From Pseudorhizobium flavum (GTDB lineage Bacteria > Pseudomonadota > Alphaproteobacteria > Rhizobiales > Rhizobiaceae), in the NCBI RefSeq assembly GCF_902502825.2, contig NZ_LR723670.1, positions 1,426,001 through 1,490,000 on the forward strand: DNA of 64,000 nt, given 5' to 3'. Position numbers and translations under genes: made by a program. Positions 30,136-39,643 of the stretch are shown here, in pieces. The stretch's first letter is position 1. The number at the start of each line of letters is the position of its first letter. Below the pieces are notes generated by a model. That model saw nothing but the letters and a program-made list of their open reading frames with translations. It was not told the DNA's origin and searched no databases.

Positions 30136-31315
30136 TCCGTTTCGGTCTAAAAAGGAACCGTCCTATCGACAGCATGACATAAAGGCCGAAGAAGGAGGCG
30201 AGCGCCCATGCGAAACCGTTGTTGCCGGTGATGTCGATCGCTGCGCCGATCGCCTGTGGCCCGGCCACGGTGCCGACGGCGTAGCAGAATACGAAGGCTG
30301 CATTGGCGGCGGCGAGGTCGGCGCCGGTGAGTCGCGAGCCGAGATGGGCAAGCCCCACAGTATAGAGGCCGGAGACGCAACCGCCCCAGAACAGCAGGAC
30401 GACTGCCGTCAGCAGCCAGTCCTCGATCAGCAACGGCAGGAGCAGCGAGCCAACGAGGCCCGTCAGCGCCATGAGTGCGAGAAGCGGTCGCCGGTCGCGA
30501 AGGCGGTCGGAATACATGCCCAGCGGGATCTGGAACACCATGTTGCCGATGCCCATCACGGTGAGGAGCAGGGCTGCCTGGGCCTCGCTGAAGCCCTCCC
30601 GGACGGCGTAGATTGGAAACAGCGAAAGTCCGCCCGCTTCGACCGCGCCGAAGACGAAGACGGCGGCTGTCGCCGTGGGCACAAGGAAGATGTAGCGTAG
30701 GAAGTGACGTTCGGGCTTCTCGTCCAGAACGGGACTCTCATGCCGCGCGATATAGATTGGCACCGCCGCGATCAGGATGGCGCCGGCACCGATCAGGAAA
30801 GGCCGGATTCCGTCGCTACCGATGGCCGAAAACAAGAGCGGCCCCATCGCGAAGCCAACTGCGAGCACGGTGGCATAGATACCGAGTACGAGGCCTCTGC
30901 GGCGGGGCGGGGCGGCTGCATTGATCCAGAACTCGGACAGGATGAACAGCGTTGTGGTTGCCCCGTGGAATGCGAACCGCAGGGGAAACCACATCCAGAA
31001 CGCGCTGGCATAGTAGAAGCCGAGAGCGCTGACGGCAGACACGATCACCGCCCACAGCATGGTCCGGGCGACGCCGAAATCATGGGCGAGCCGAGTGGTG
31101 ATCGGTGCGGCGATCATGGCCGCGACACCCGCCATGGCCGAGTTCAGCCCGATCATGGTCGATGAGATGCCGCGTTTCTCGAGGATTATACTGAGGAGGG
31201 GGAGGCCAAGGCCAATGGCGATCCCCACGGCGCTGATTGCCGAGATCGCCGCGAATAGCGACGGCCAGTGGATCTCCTCGACATGGCCGTTGAGGTCGTT
31301 CTGTGGACGGGACAT
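30131..31315 (-). CDS. MFS transporter
   Basis: This is a 394-residue inner-membrane transporter of the major facilitator superfamily with about 12 hydrophobic segments. The first helix starts near residue 18. A cytoplasmic-loop segment between helices 2 and 3 (ITTRLAHDFGVAR) and RLRDRRPLLA between helices 8 and 9 are typical of the superfamily. The substrate cannot be read from the sequence; I place it in the YcaD-like group with caution. Its start lies 9 bases after the stop of the NUDIX gene, so it is probably the last gene of the topA-rnr-DUF983-NUDIX unit. Confidence 0.88.
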   Translation of the reverse strand: MSRPQNDLNGHVEEIHWPSLFAAISAISAVGIAIGLGLPLLSIILEKRGISSTMIGLNSAMAGVAAMIAAPITTRLAHDFGVARTMLWAVIVSAVSALGFYYASAFWMWFPLRFAFHGATTTLFILSEFWINAAAPPRRRGLVLGIYATVLAVGFAMGPLLFSAIGSDGIRPFLIGAGAILIAAVPIYIARHESPVLDEKPERHFLRYIFLVPTATAAVFVFGAVEAGGLSLFPIYAVREGFSEAQAALLLTVMGIGNMVFQIPLGMYSDRLRDRRPLLALMALTGLVGSLLLPLLIEDWLLTAVVLLFWGGCVSGLYTVGLAHLGSRLTGADLAAANAAFVFCYAVGTVAGPQAIGAAIDITGNNGFAWALASFFGLYVMLSIGRFLFRPKRT

Positions 31316-31324
31316 CTTGTGCCT

Positions 31325-32011
31325 CTAGAGCTCGGTCCGGACGAACCGTCCATGGCGCATGAAGTAATAGGGTACGGGCAGTCCATAGGGGAGGGCAGGA
31401 TCGCTCTCAAGCAGCAATTTCACATCCTCCAGCACCGCGCGCGTGATCTGCGGCACCTTGAGCTCCGCAAGGTCGGAAAAACCCACCCAGCGCAGATCCT
31501 GCAGTTCTTCGGTATCCTGAAGCGGAGCGGAGGCAATGCCGGCTTCGTCGGCAGGCAGCAGAAAGAAACGGGTATCGAAGCGTCTTACATTCCCGGGTGG
31601 CGTTACCGCACGCGCCACGTAACGCAGGGGCACGAGGTCGGCCGCGTCGCCGGTGCTCAACCCCGTCTCCTCACGCAGTTCGCGGAGCGCCGCCAGTGCA
31701 AGGGCGCGCACGGTCGACGGTCCGGTGCGTGTTGCCGTTCCCGAGAGAAGCCGCTTCGCGACAAGCGGGTGAAGGTCACGCTGGTAGGGCAGGGTGTAGT
31801 CGTGGCGGTCCCGCCGGCCGCCCGGAAAGACGTAGACGTCCGGCATGAAGGCGTGGCCGCCACCTCTCCGCCCCATCAGGAAGCGGGGCGTGCCCTGGCG
31901 CCGATCCAGCAGGATGATCGTGCTGGCATCCTTCGGACGCAGCTTCTCCGTGTTCTTCCGCAGGGGTTCGTCAATGGCGAACGGTGCGGGTGCGACCACA
32001 GCCGGTTTCAA
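31325..32011 (-). CDS. NUDIX hydrolase, TTG start
   Basis: This protein hydrolyses a nucleoside-diphosphate-linked substrate that cannot be named. The Nudix helix is visible as ALRELREETGL, but the glycine part (FPGG) is separated from it by a longer insertion than in the classical 23-residue box. That occurs in some CoA- or NADH-type Nudix proteins. The open frame extends far upstream, but that part overlaps the DUF983 gene. I chose the TTG at 32011: it shares TTGA with the DUF983 stop, has AAGGAG upstream and gives 228 residues beginning SLKPAVVAP after Met. Translational coupling is likely. Confidence 0.82.
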   Translation of the reverse strand: MKPAVVAPAPFAIDEPLRKNTEKLRPKDASTIILLDRRQGTPRFLMGRRGGGHAFMPDVYVFPGGRRDRHDYTLPYQRDLHPLVAKRLLSGTATRTGPSTVRALALAALRELREETGLSTGDAADLVPLRYVARAVTPPGNVRRFDTRFFLLPADEAGIASAPLQDTEELQDLRWVGFSDLAELKVPQITRAVLEDVKLLLESDPALPYGLPVPYYFMRHGRFVRTEL

Positions 32012-32460
32012 GGATGTCGCTCTCCTTGATCCGCAGCGGGCCGCTCTCCTGCCTCGCCGCCGAATCCGTGCATGCGGTACGCCCATTGCAGACCGATGAC
32101 ACCGCCCTTGATCGGCTGGATGGTCAGCAGCGCCGCCAGGATTGCGAGCGGGATCCAGATCGCCAGATGGATCCAGGGAGGGAGCGGGAATACCATGTCC
32201 GCCATCATGTAGCCGGTCATCAGAACATGGCCGACCACGAAGATGACGAGGTAGGCCGGCAGGTCGTCCGCCCTGTGGTGGTGGATCTCTTCCTCGCAGA
32301 CCGAACATTCGTCCACCGGCTTGAGGAAGGCCCGGAACAGGCGCCCCCTCCCGCAGTTGGGGCAGGTACCCTTCATGCCGCGCCCGATGGATCGCATCAG
32401 GGGGCGCTCTTCTTGGTGCGTTCCTCCGAACCGGACCGGCTGCTCGGCTTGTCGTTGCAT
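32008..32460 (-). CDS. DUF983 family membrane protein
   Basis: This 150-residue protein has an N-terminal Cys4 segment (CPNCGRGRLF... CSVCEEE) that should bind zinc, followed by two membrane helices (about residues 65-85 and 95-115). This is the DUF983 layout of alphaproteobacteria, of unknown function. I start at the ATG at 32460, which has AGGAG 7 bases upstream; a GTG seven codons earlier would overlap rnr. Its stop overlaps the TTG start of the NUDIX gene. Confidence 0.85.
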   Translation of the reverse strand: MQRQAEQPVRFGGTHQEERPLMRSIGRGMKGTCPNCGRGRLFRAFLKPVDECSVCEEEIHHHRADDLPAYLVIFVVGHVLMTGYMMADMVFPLPPWIHLAIWIPLAILAALLTIQPIKGGVIGLQWAYRMHGFGGEAGERPAADQGERHP

Positions 32461-32470
32461 ATGCTTGCTC

Positions 32471-34801
32471 CTATCGGCCACGCGGGCGCCGGGTGCCGGC
32501 CTTCGCGCGCCGCTGATTGCGATCTCTTCGCCCGGATTTGTGGAAAGACCGTGTCGCCGCCGGCATTTTCCGGCCTTCGCTCAGCATTTCGAAACGCAAG
32601 GCGCCGGCGAGGGGGATGGCTTCCGCCAGTCGCACGTCGACTGCATCCCCGAGCTGATAGCCAAGCCCGGATTTCTCGCCAGTCAGCGCCTGATGGGCTT
32701 CGTCGTAGATGAAATAGTCTGTGCCAAGGGTCGAGATCGGCACGAAGCCGTCTGCTCCGTATTCCGGCAGGGTGATGAACAGGCCGGACTTCGTGACGCC
32801 GGAGACGCGGCCCTGGAACTCCTCGCCGATTCGCTCGCTCAGGTGATGGGCGATCAGCCGGTTGACGGTGTCGCGCTCGGCTGCCATCGCCCTCCGCTCG
32901 AAGGTAGAGATCTCGGCGGCGATATCGTCGAGGATCGCTTCTTCCTCCGGCGTAATGCCGCCTTCGCCCAGCCCGAGCGAGCCGACCAGCGCGCGATGCA
33001 CGATCAGGTCGGCGTAACGCCGGATCGGGGAGGTGAAATGGGCGTATTTCATCAGGTTCAGGCCGAAATGCCCGATATTCTCTGGGCTGTAGATCGCCTG
33101 GCTCTGGGATCTCAGCACCATCTCATTGACCATGGTCTGGTGCGGGGTATCGAGCGCGCGTGCGAGGATGCCGTTGAAGGAATTCGCCCGTACCTGCCCA
33201 CCCTTGGCCATGGAGAGCCCGATCGTGGCGAGGAATTCCCGCAGAATTTCCTGCTTTGACAGCGCTGGCGCATCGTGGACGCGGTAGACGAGCGGCTGGC
33301 GTTTCTTCTCCAGCGTTTCCGCCGCGGCGACGTTCGCCTGGATCATCATCTCTTCGATGAGCTTGTGGGCATCCAGCCGATCGGGGATGAAGACGCGGTC
33401 GACGGTGCCATCGGGCTTGAGGATGATCTTCCGTTCGGGCATGTCGAGCTCGAGGGGCTGCCGCCGCTCGCGACCGCGCTTCAGCGTCGCATAGGCGTGC
33501 CACAGCGGCTTCAGGATCGGCTCCAGCAACGGTCCGGTCTTGTCGTCGGGCTTGCCGTCAATCGCCGCCTGGGCCTGCTGGTAGGAGAGCTTCGCCGCAC
33601 TCTTCATCATGATCCGATGGAAGGTGTGGCCAGCCTTACGCCCTTCCTTGGAGAAGACCATGCGGACGGCGATCGCCGGTCGATCCTCGCCTTCGCGCAG
33701 AGAGCAGAGGTTGTTGGAGATGCGTTCCGGAAGCATAGGGACGACCCGATCCGGGAAGTAGACTGAATTCCCGCGCTTCAGCGCCTCGCGATCAAGCGCG
33801 GAGCCGGTGCGGACATACCAGGAGACGTCAGCGATCGCGACGGTGACAATCACTCCGCCCGGATTATCCGGCGAGGTGTCCAGTTCTGCATAGACTGCGT
33901 CGTCGTGATCCTTGGCGTCGGCAGGATCGATGGTGATCAGCGGAACATGGCGCCAGTCTTCCCGCTTCGACATGGTCGCTGGACGTGCTGCCTCGGCCTC
34001 GTTGAGGACCGCCTGCGGAAAGACATGGGGGATGCCATGGGCATAGATGGCGATCATCGAAATCGCCTTTTCGGACCCGACTGAGCCGACGACCGACAGG
34101 ACGCGGGCGCGAGGCAGCCCGAATCGGCCGCTGCGGGCGACTTCGACCTCGACCAGGTCGCCATCCTTCGCATCGCCCATGCCGTCGCGTTCGATCAGCA
34201 TCTCCTCGCCGCGCCGGTCGATCGGCATCAGGCGAGCCTCATCCTCCATCATCCGGATAACGCCGAGCGAAGCCCCCCGGCGTCGGTCGATGATCTTGAT
34301 GACGCGAGCTGTATAGGCGGGGCCGCTGCGGTCCTTGTTGGCAAATATCTTGGCGAGCACCCTGTCGTTGAGGCCGGCAGCCGGGGTCTTTCCCTTGCGC
34401 TCTGACGGCTGGCGGATGAGCACGGCCGGTGCTGCACCCTGGTCTTCGGGCCACTCGGCAGGCCGGCCGATCAGTTCCCCGTCCTTGTCGCGGGTGGTGA
34501 TGTCGAGCACCGTCACCGGGGGCAGGGCGCCGGGGCGCGAAAGAGACTTGCGGCTCTTCTTCAGGAGGCCTTCGTCCTCCAAGGTCCTGAGCAGATCCTT
34601 GAGCTCCACCCGTGCCTCGCCCTTCAGCCCGAAGGCCTTGGCGATCTCCCGCTTGGATGCCCGATCCGGGTTCTCGGCGATGAACTCGAGCAAGACGTCG
34701 CGCGGCGGCACGGCTCCGTGGATGATGGTCGGTCCGCCGGAGGAGGGAGCGTTGCCCTTGCGGTTTCTTGGCGCGGGTGTGTCCCGATTGTCTCTTGTCA
34801 C
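32471..34801 (-). CDS. rnr: Ribonuclease R
   Basis: This 3'-to-5' exoribonuclease degrades structured RNA. The 776-residue protein has N-terminal winged-helix and cold-shock regions. The RNB catalytic domain has the metal-binding segment DPADAKDHDDAVY near residues 290-303, and an S1 domain follows after residue 640. The basic C-terminus (RSFHKSGRRDRNQRRAK) is typical. The start is GTG at 34801, which overlaps the topA stop as GTGA, so translation is probably coupled. An ATG is not available nearby. Confidence 0.95.
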   Translation of the reverse strand: MTRDNRDTPAPRNRKGNAPSSGGPTIIHGAVPPRDVLLEFIAENPDRASKREIAKAFGLKGEARVELKDLLRTLEDEGLLKKSRKSLSRPGALPPVTVLDITTRDKDGELIGRPAEWPEDQGAAPAVLIRQPSERKGKTPAAGLNDRVLAKIFANKDRSGPAYTARVIKIIDRRRGASLGVIRMMEDEARLMPIDRRGEEMLIERDGMGDAKDGDLVEVEVARSGRFGLPRARVLSVVGSVGSEKAISMIAIYAHGIPHVFPQAVLNEAEAARPATMSKREDWRHVPLITIDPADAKDHDDAVYAELDTSPDNPGGVIVTVAIADVSWYVRTGSALDREALKRGNSVYFPDRVVPMLPERISNNLCSLREGEDRPAIAVRMVFSKEGRKAGHTFHRIMMKSAAKLSYQQAQAAIDGKPDDKTGPLLEPILKPLWHAYATLKRGRERRQPLELDMPERKIILKPDGTVDRVFIPDRLDAHKLIEEMMIQANVAAAETLEKKRQPLVYRVHDAPALSKQEILREFLATIGLSMAKGGQVRANSFNGILARALDTPHQTMVNEMVLRSQSQAIYSPENIGHFGLNLMKYAHFTSPIRRYADLIVHRALVGSLGLGEGGITPEEEAILDDIAAEISTFERRAMAAERDTVNRLIAHHLSERIGEEFQGRVSGVTKSGLFITLPEYGADGFVPISTLGTDYFIYDEAHQALTGEKSGLGYQLGDAVDVRLAEAIPLAGALRFEMLSEGRKMPAATRSFHKSGRRDRNQRRAKAGTRRPRGR

Positions 34802-37455
34802 GTTCCGGTCTTCTTCGCCTTCGTAGCCGTCTTTGCCGAGGCCTTCGGCTTGGCTGCAGCTTTTGGTTTGGCGGCCGTCTTCTTCGTTCCCGCTGCCGCC
34901 TTTGCCTTGGTGGCTTTGGCCTTGCCGGAGCCCGCCTTGCCACCCTTCTCGGCGATCAGTGCCAGAGCTTCGTCCAGCGTCACCGCCTGCGGATCCTTGC
35001 CCTTCGGCAGCGTGGCGTTGACCTTGCCCCAGTTCACATAGGGACCATAGCGGCCGTCGCGAACGGTAATGGCGCCGCCGTCGGGGTGATCTCCCAACGT
35101 CTTCAAGGCCGCCGGCGTTCCGCGCCCGCGGCCGCCAGGCCCCTTGCTCTGCTTCTCTGCCAGGACCGTCACGGCCCGGTTGAGGCCGATCGTGAACACG
35201 TCTTCGACGCTTTCAAGATTGGCATAGGTGCCGTCATGTAGAAGGAATGGACCATAGCGACCAAGGCCGGCGGAGATCATCTTGCCGCTTTCGGGGTGCT
35301 TGCCGATGTCGCGTGGAAGATTGATGAGCGCGAGTGCCTTTTCGTGGTCGATATCCTCCGGCTTCCAGCCCTTCGGCAGCGACGAACGTTTGGCATCCTT
35401 GCCTTCACCACGCTGGATATAGGGCCCGAACCGCCCCGAGCGAAGCGTCAGTTCTTCACCGGTATGCGGGTCGGCGCCGAGTGACTTCGGCTCGTTGAGG
35501 CCGCTCGCTTCTGCTTCGGCGCCCTCCTGCGAAAGCTGGCGCGTAAAGTTGCATTCGGGATAGTTGGAACAACCGACGAACGCACCGTACTTGCCGAGCT
35601 TCAGTGAGAGTTTCCCGGTGCCGCAGACCTGGCAGGTCCGCGGGTCGCTGCCGTCCTCCCGCTTCGGAAACACCAGCGGTGCAAGCGCCTCGTTCAGCGC
35701 ATCGAGCACATTGGTGACGCGCAGTTCCTTCGTGTCCTCGATCTGGGCAAAGAAGTCCTGCCAGAAATCCCGCAAAACTTGCTTCCAGTCGAGTTCGCCG
35801 GCCGAAATCCGATCGAGCTTTTCCTCCAGATCTGCTGTGAAATCGTACTCGACATACTTGGTGAAGAAGTTCTCCAGGAATGCCGTCACCAATCGGCCTT
35901 TGGGCTGCGGGATGAGCTTGCGCTTCTCCGTTGTCACATATTCCCGGTCGCTCAGTGTCTTCAGCGTGGCTGCGTAGGTGGATGGGCGGCCGATGCCGAG
36001 TTCTTCCATCTTCTTGATCAGCGACGCTTCCGAGTAGCGCGGCGGCGGCTCCGTGAAATGCTGGCTTGCATTCACCTTGTTCTTGTCGAGTTTTTCGCGG
36101 GCGTTGATCTCCGGCAGGCGGCCGTCCTCGTCGTCGTCCTCGCCTTTGTCGCCCTCTTCGCGCTGATCCATGTAGGCCCCGAGGAAGCCGTCGAACCGGA
36201 TGACCGAGCCGACCGCGCGCAGACCGGCTTTCTCACCCTTGCTATCCGCCAGGATTTCGACCGTTGTTCGCTCAATCTCGGCAGATGCCATCTGGCTGGC
36301 AATGCCGCGCTTCCAGATCAGCTCGTAGAGACGCGCCTGGTCCGCGTCGAGGTGGCGACGCACCTTCTCCGGGGTGCGGTTGAAGTCAGTGGGTCGGATC
36401 GCTTCGTGAGCTTCCTGGGCGTTCTTCGCCTTGGTGGAATAGAAGCGGGGCTTCTCCGGGACGTAGCGATCGCCAAACTGCTCCTGGACAGCGCGCCGCG
36501 CGCCGTCGATCGCCTCCGGTGCCATCTGTACGCCGTCGGTACGCATATAGGTAATGAGACCGACCGTCTCGCCGCCGATGTCTACGCCCTCATAGAGCTT
36601 CTGTGCCACCTGCATCGTTCGCGAGGCATTGAAGCCGAGATTGGAGGAGGCGGCCTGCTGCAGTGTGGATGTCGTGAAGGGCGGACCTGGATTGCGCTTG
36701 ACCGGCTTTGCCTCAACGCTCTCGACCACGTAGCTCGCGCCTTCGAGCAGGGTCTTGAGGCGATGGGCGTCGTCTCCGGTCTTGATCGAGCGGTTCTGCA
36801 GCCGCTTGCCGTCGGCGGAGACCAGTCGAGCCTCGAACTGATCGCCCCGCGGGGTGCTGAGCAGTGCGGAGATATTCCAGTACTCTTCCGAAACGAAGCG
36901 TTCGATTTCGGCTTCGCGGTCGCAGACGAGGCGGAGGGCGACGGATTGCACCCGGCCCGCCGAGCGGGCGCCAGGCAGCTTGCGCCAAAGGACCGGCGAC
37001 AGGTTGAAGCCGACAAGGTAGTCGAGGGCGCGGCGGGCGAGATAGGCGTCCACCAGCGGGGCATCGATATCCCGCGGCGCGGCCATGGCGTCAAGGACCG
37101 CCTTCTTGGTGATGGCGTTGAAGACGACGCGCTTGACGGGCTTGTCCCCCAGCACGCGCCTCTTCTTGAGAAGATCGAGAACGTGCCAGGAAATCGCCTC
37201 GCCTTCCCGATCAGGGTCGGTCGCGAGGAACAGGCCGTCGGATCCCTTAACCGCGTCGGCAATGTCCTTGATGCGCTTCTGTGACGCGCTGTCGACCTCC
37301 CATGACATCTCGAAGTCCTGGTCTGGAAGAACCGATCCGTCCTTGGCGGGAAGATCGCGAACATGACCAAAGGATGCGAGAACCTTGTAGCCGGGCCCGA
37401 GATACTTGTTGATGGTCTTGGCCTTGGCCGGAGATTCGACGACGACAACGTTCAT
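34798..37455 (-). CDS. topA: DNA topoisomerase I
   Basis: This type IA topoisomerase relaxes negative supercoils. I start at the ATG at 37455, giving 885 residues from MNVVVVESPAKAKTI; another ATG lies five codons earlier. The Toprim domain contains Glu7 and DPDREGEA. The catalytic tyrosine is Tyr303 in ITYMRTDG. One Cys4 zinc finger (CQVCGTG...GCSNYPEC) is followed by several C-terminal repeats of the GRYGPFL/GRFGPYI type. The tail is a long Lys/Ala-rich stretch that may bind DNA. It heads the topA-rnr-DUF983-NUDIX-MFS unit. Confidence 0.96.
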   Translation of the reverse strand: MNVVVVESPAKAKTINKYLGPGYKVLASFGHVRDLPAKDGSVLPDQDFEMSWEVDSASQKRIKDIADAVKGSDGLFLATDPDREGEAISWHVLDLLKKRRVLGDKPVKRVVFNAITKKAVLDAMAAPRDIDAPLVDAYLARRALDYLVGFNLSPVLWRKLPGARSAGRVQSVALRLVCDREAEIERFVSEEYWNISALLSTPRGDQFEARLVSADGKRLQNRSIKTGDDAHRLKTLLEGASYVVESVEAKPVKRNPGPPFTTSTLQQAASSNLGFNASRTMQVAQKLYEGVDIGGETVGLITYMRTDGVQMAPEAIDGARRAVQEQFGDRYVPEKPRFYSTKAKNAQEAHEAIRPTDFNRTPEKVRRHLDADQARLYELIWKRGIASQMASAEIERTTVEILADSKGEKAGLRAVGSVIRFDGFLGAYMDQREEGDKGEDDDEDGRLPEINAREKLDKNKVNASQHFTEPPPRYSEASLIKKMEELGIGRPSTYAATLKTLSDREYVTTEKRKLIPQPKGRLVTAFLENFFTKYVEYDFTADLEEKLDRISAGELDWKQVLRDFWQDFFAQIEDTKELRVTNVLDALNEALAPLVFPKREDGSDPRTCQVCGTGKLSLKLGKYGAFVGCSNYPECNFTRQLSQEGAEAEASGLNEPKSLGADPHTGEELTLRSGRFGPYIQRGEGKDAKRSSLPKGWKPEDIDHEKALALINLPRDIGKHPESGKMISAGLGRYGPFLLHDGTYANLESVEDVFTIGLNRAVTVLAEKQSKGPGGRGRGTPAALKTLGDHPDGGAITVRDGRYGPYVNWGKVNATLPKGKDPQAVTLDEALALIAEKGGKAGSGKAKATKAKAAAGTKKTAAKPKAAAKPKASAKTATKAKKTGT

Positions 37456-37595
37456 GGAGTTTCTCTGCATGGTGCATTTCCGGACGCCGAGACAGGTTCC
37501 CGACCGGATGTTGGTTCCGACATGGATGGCGTTTGAGCCGTGGTCAAGTGCTGAAGCCAATTTAAGCACTACAACGCGATACAACCTCAAGGCGA

Positions 37596-37633
37596 TTGTA
37601 CTTAAGGTTGCAATCCAAGATAAATGCTTTATC
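37596..37633 (+). promoter_or_regulatory. Possible promoter of the broken small gene
   Basis: TTGTAC, a 17-base spacer and GATAAA (37619-37624) give a plausible promoter. The -10 is the left arm of a perfect inverted repeat GATAAA-TGC-TTTATC, which could be an operator. It lies about 55 bases before the small gene. Confidence 0.35.
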
Positions 37634-37688
37634 CTGCCTCCATCAAAGGTAGTTCATCCACTGGATGGCAGGGGCAACGGGATCAGCC

Positions 37689-37907
37689 ATGCGTTCGGAT
37701 CGTGCCGGTTTGGAGGACAAGGAGGCCATCGCCTATATCCGTCAGATGCTGGGTGAACTGCATCAGGTTGCACGCCAGGAAGGGGCGGACATGCTCTGCT
37801 AGCTGATCGAGATGGCCTATGTCGAAGCGGGCGATGTGCATGCGGGCCGACGACCACGTTCAGTCGCCCATGGCGAGCGAGACAAGACCTCCGGCATGAC
37901 GATGTAG
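37689..37907 (+). pseudogene. Small conserved rhizobial protein interrupted by TAG
   Basis: The frame from ATG 37689 encodes 37 residues ending GADMLC and then meets TAG at 37800-37802. It continues in the same frame as LIEMAYVEAGDVHAGRRPR and stops at 37905-37907, inside the 3' end of dprA on the other strand. From memory, a small rhizobial protein family carries the run EGADMLCYLIEMAYVEA, so the TAG sits where Tyr (TAC) is expected. One base change or a sequencing error explains it. No function is known for the family. If TAG is real, the product is a 37-residue fragment. Confidence 0.6.
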
Positions 37908-39011
37908 CCGCCCCGCAAGATCAAGCTCCAGAAGCACAAGATAGACGGCTGACGCGGACAAGCCTGTATGTCGGATGATGTCGTCGACCTCGACCGGGCT
38001 CGGGCCGAGGGATGAGATGATCGTTGCGCGATCGCTGTCGTCGGGCGGAAGAAGCGCCGCAGCTCCGCCATCATCACCCGACTCCTCGATCATCGTCTCC
38101 CCGTGGCCTTCGAGCCGCGCGAGAGGGGCCAGCGCCTCGAGGACATCCTCAGACGACGTGGTAACGATCGCGCCTTCCTTCAGCAGGGCATTCGTGCCGT
38201 GGCATCGCGGATCCAGTGGCGATCCGGGGACCGCAAAGACAAGTCGACCAAAGTCTCCCGCCATTCTTGCAGTAATCAGCGAACCCGACCTCTGCGCGGC
38301 CTCGACGACCACGACCCCGTGCGAAATGCCCGCGATCAGCCTGTTCCGGCGCGGGAAGTCGCGCGCCCGCGGCTCCCATCCGAATGGCATCTCGCTGACG
38401 GCAAGTCCTTCACCCGCGACGATCTCCTTCAGGAGCGGCACATTCTCGGGCGGATAGGGCCGATCCAGTCCCCCGGCGAGCACTGCGATCGTGCCCGTTT
38501 CCATGCTCGCCCGGTGGGCGGCAGTGTCGATGCCGCGGGCAAGTCCGGAGGTGACGGCGTAGCCGACGCGGCCGACGTCGCGGGCGATCATCGCTGCGAA
38601 CTTCGCACCGCTGATCGAGGCATTGCGAGAGCCGACGATCCCGACCGACGGCCTCAACGCCACCGGCGAATGTCCCATCACCGCAAGAAGCGGTGGGGCG
38701 CCATCGATCTGCCTGAGCGCCGGCGGATAATCGGGCTCGCCTATGCCGACGAAGCGGGCACCATGGCGGCGGGCCGCATCCAGTTCCCGTTCTGCCTCCT
38801 CCACCGACGCGATGCGGATGGCGCGGGAGGCGCCGCCGCGGCTGGAAAGTTCGGGGAGCATAGTGAGCGCCGCTTCCGCCGAGCCGAAGTGATTTATGAG
38901 GTCGCGGAAGGTGGACGGACCGACATTGTCGCTGCGGATGAGGCGGAGCCAGGCGATCCTTTGCCTGTCGGTGAGCGCAATCCCATGTCGTCTTGCGCCG
39001 CCGTCAGGCAT
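37860..39011 (-). CDS. dprA: DNA-processing protein DprA
   Basis: This protein binds incoming single-stranded DNA and loads RecA during transformation or other DNA uptake. I start at ATG 39011, 2 bases after the plsY stop, giving 383 residues. The Rossmann-like core shows [25 protein letters not shown], and [20 protein letters not shown], all typical of DprA. A C-terminal winged-helix-like region ([21 protein letters not shown]) follows. It is the last gene of the pyrB-pyrC-plsY-dprA unit. Confidence 0.94.
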   Translation of the reverse strand: MPDGGARRHGIALTDRQRIAWLRLIRSDNVGPSTFRDLINHFGSAEAALTMLPELSSRGGASRAIRIASVEEAERELDAARRHGARFVGIGEPDYPPALRQIDGAPPLLAVMGHSPVALRPSVGIVGSRNASISGAKFAAMIARDVGRVGYAVTSGLARGIDTAAHRASMETGTIAVLAGGLDRPYPPENVPLLKEIVAGEGLAVSEMPFGWEPRARDFPRRNRLIAGISHGVVVVEAAQRSGSLITARMAGDFGRLVFAVPGSPLDPRCHGTNALLKEGAIVTTSSEDVLEALAPLARLEGHGETMIEESGDDGGAAALLPPDDSDRATIISSLGPSPVEVDDIIRHTGLSASAVYLVLLELDLAGRLHRHAGGLVSLAMGD

Positions 39012-39013
39012 CG

Positions 39014-39631
39014 CTATCCCTTCTGGCCGATCTTGCCTTCCGTGCCCGCCAGAAGCCTCTTGATATTGGTCTCGTGCCGCCACCAGGAAACTGCCGTCAT
39101 GATCGCCATGACAAGGGCAACCTTCTCGCTGCCTACTATCCACAATGCAACCGGAATCACAAGAGTTGCAACCAGCGCGGACAGTGACGAATACTTGCTG
39201 ATGAATGCGACGGTCAGCCAGACGACAGCGAAGACCAGCACCCAGACCGGAGCAACCCCCAGCAGCATGCCGATATAGGTCGCCACGCCCTTGCCGCCCT
39301 TGAAGCCCAACCAGACGGGGAAGAGGTGGCCGAGAAAGGCGCCGAAGCCGGCCAGCAGCCCCGCTTCCGGTCCGGCGATATAGTAGCCGGCGAGTGCGGC
39401 AGCGGTTGCCTTCAGCGCGTCAAGGAGGAGTGTCGCGGCCGCGAGCTTCTTGTTGCCGGTACGCAGCACGTTGGTCGCACCGATATTGCCCGATCCGATG
39501 GAGCGGATATCGCCAAGGCCTGCCATCCGTGTCAGCAGCAGACCAAAGGGGATGGAGCCGAGGAGGTAGCCGAGGGCAAGGGACGCGATCGCAACGCCTG
39601 CGCCGATCTGCCAGTTCAGAAGTTCATTCAC
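39014..39631 (-). CDS. plsY: Glycerol-3-phosphate acyltransferase PlsY
   Basis: This integral membrane enzyme transfers an acyl group from acyl-phosphate to glycerol-3-phosphate, the first step of phospholipid synthesis. The 205-residue protein has about five helices and the three conserved loops: GSIPFG with [30 protein letters not shown], and the late polar loop ([11 protein letters not shown]). The start is GTG at 39631, supported by GGAGG 7 bases upstream. It follows pyrC by 12 bases. Confidence 0.96.
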   Translation of the reverse strand: MNELLNWQIGAGVAIASLALGYLLGSIPFGLLLTRMAGLGDIRSIGSGNIGATNVLRTGNKKLAAATLLLDALKATAAALAGYYIAGPEAGLLAGFGAFLGHLFPVWLGFKGGKGVATYIGMLLGVAPVWVLVFAVVWLTVAFISKYSSLSALVATLVIPVALWIVGSEKVALVMAIMTAVSWWRHETNIKRLLAGTEGKIGQKG

Positions 39632-39643
39632 CGGCTCGCCTCC

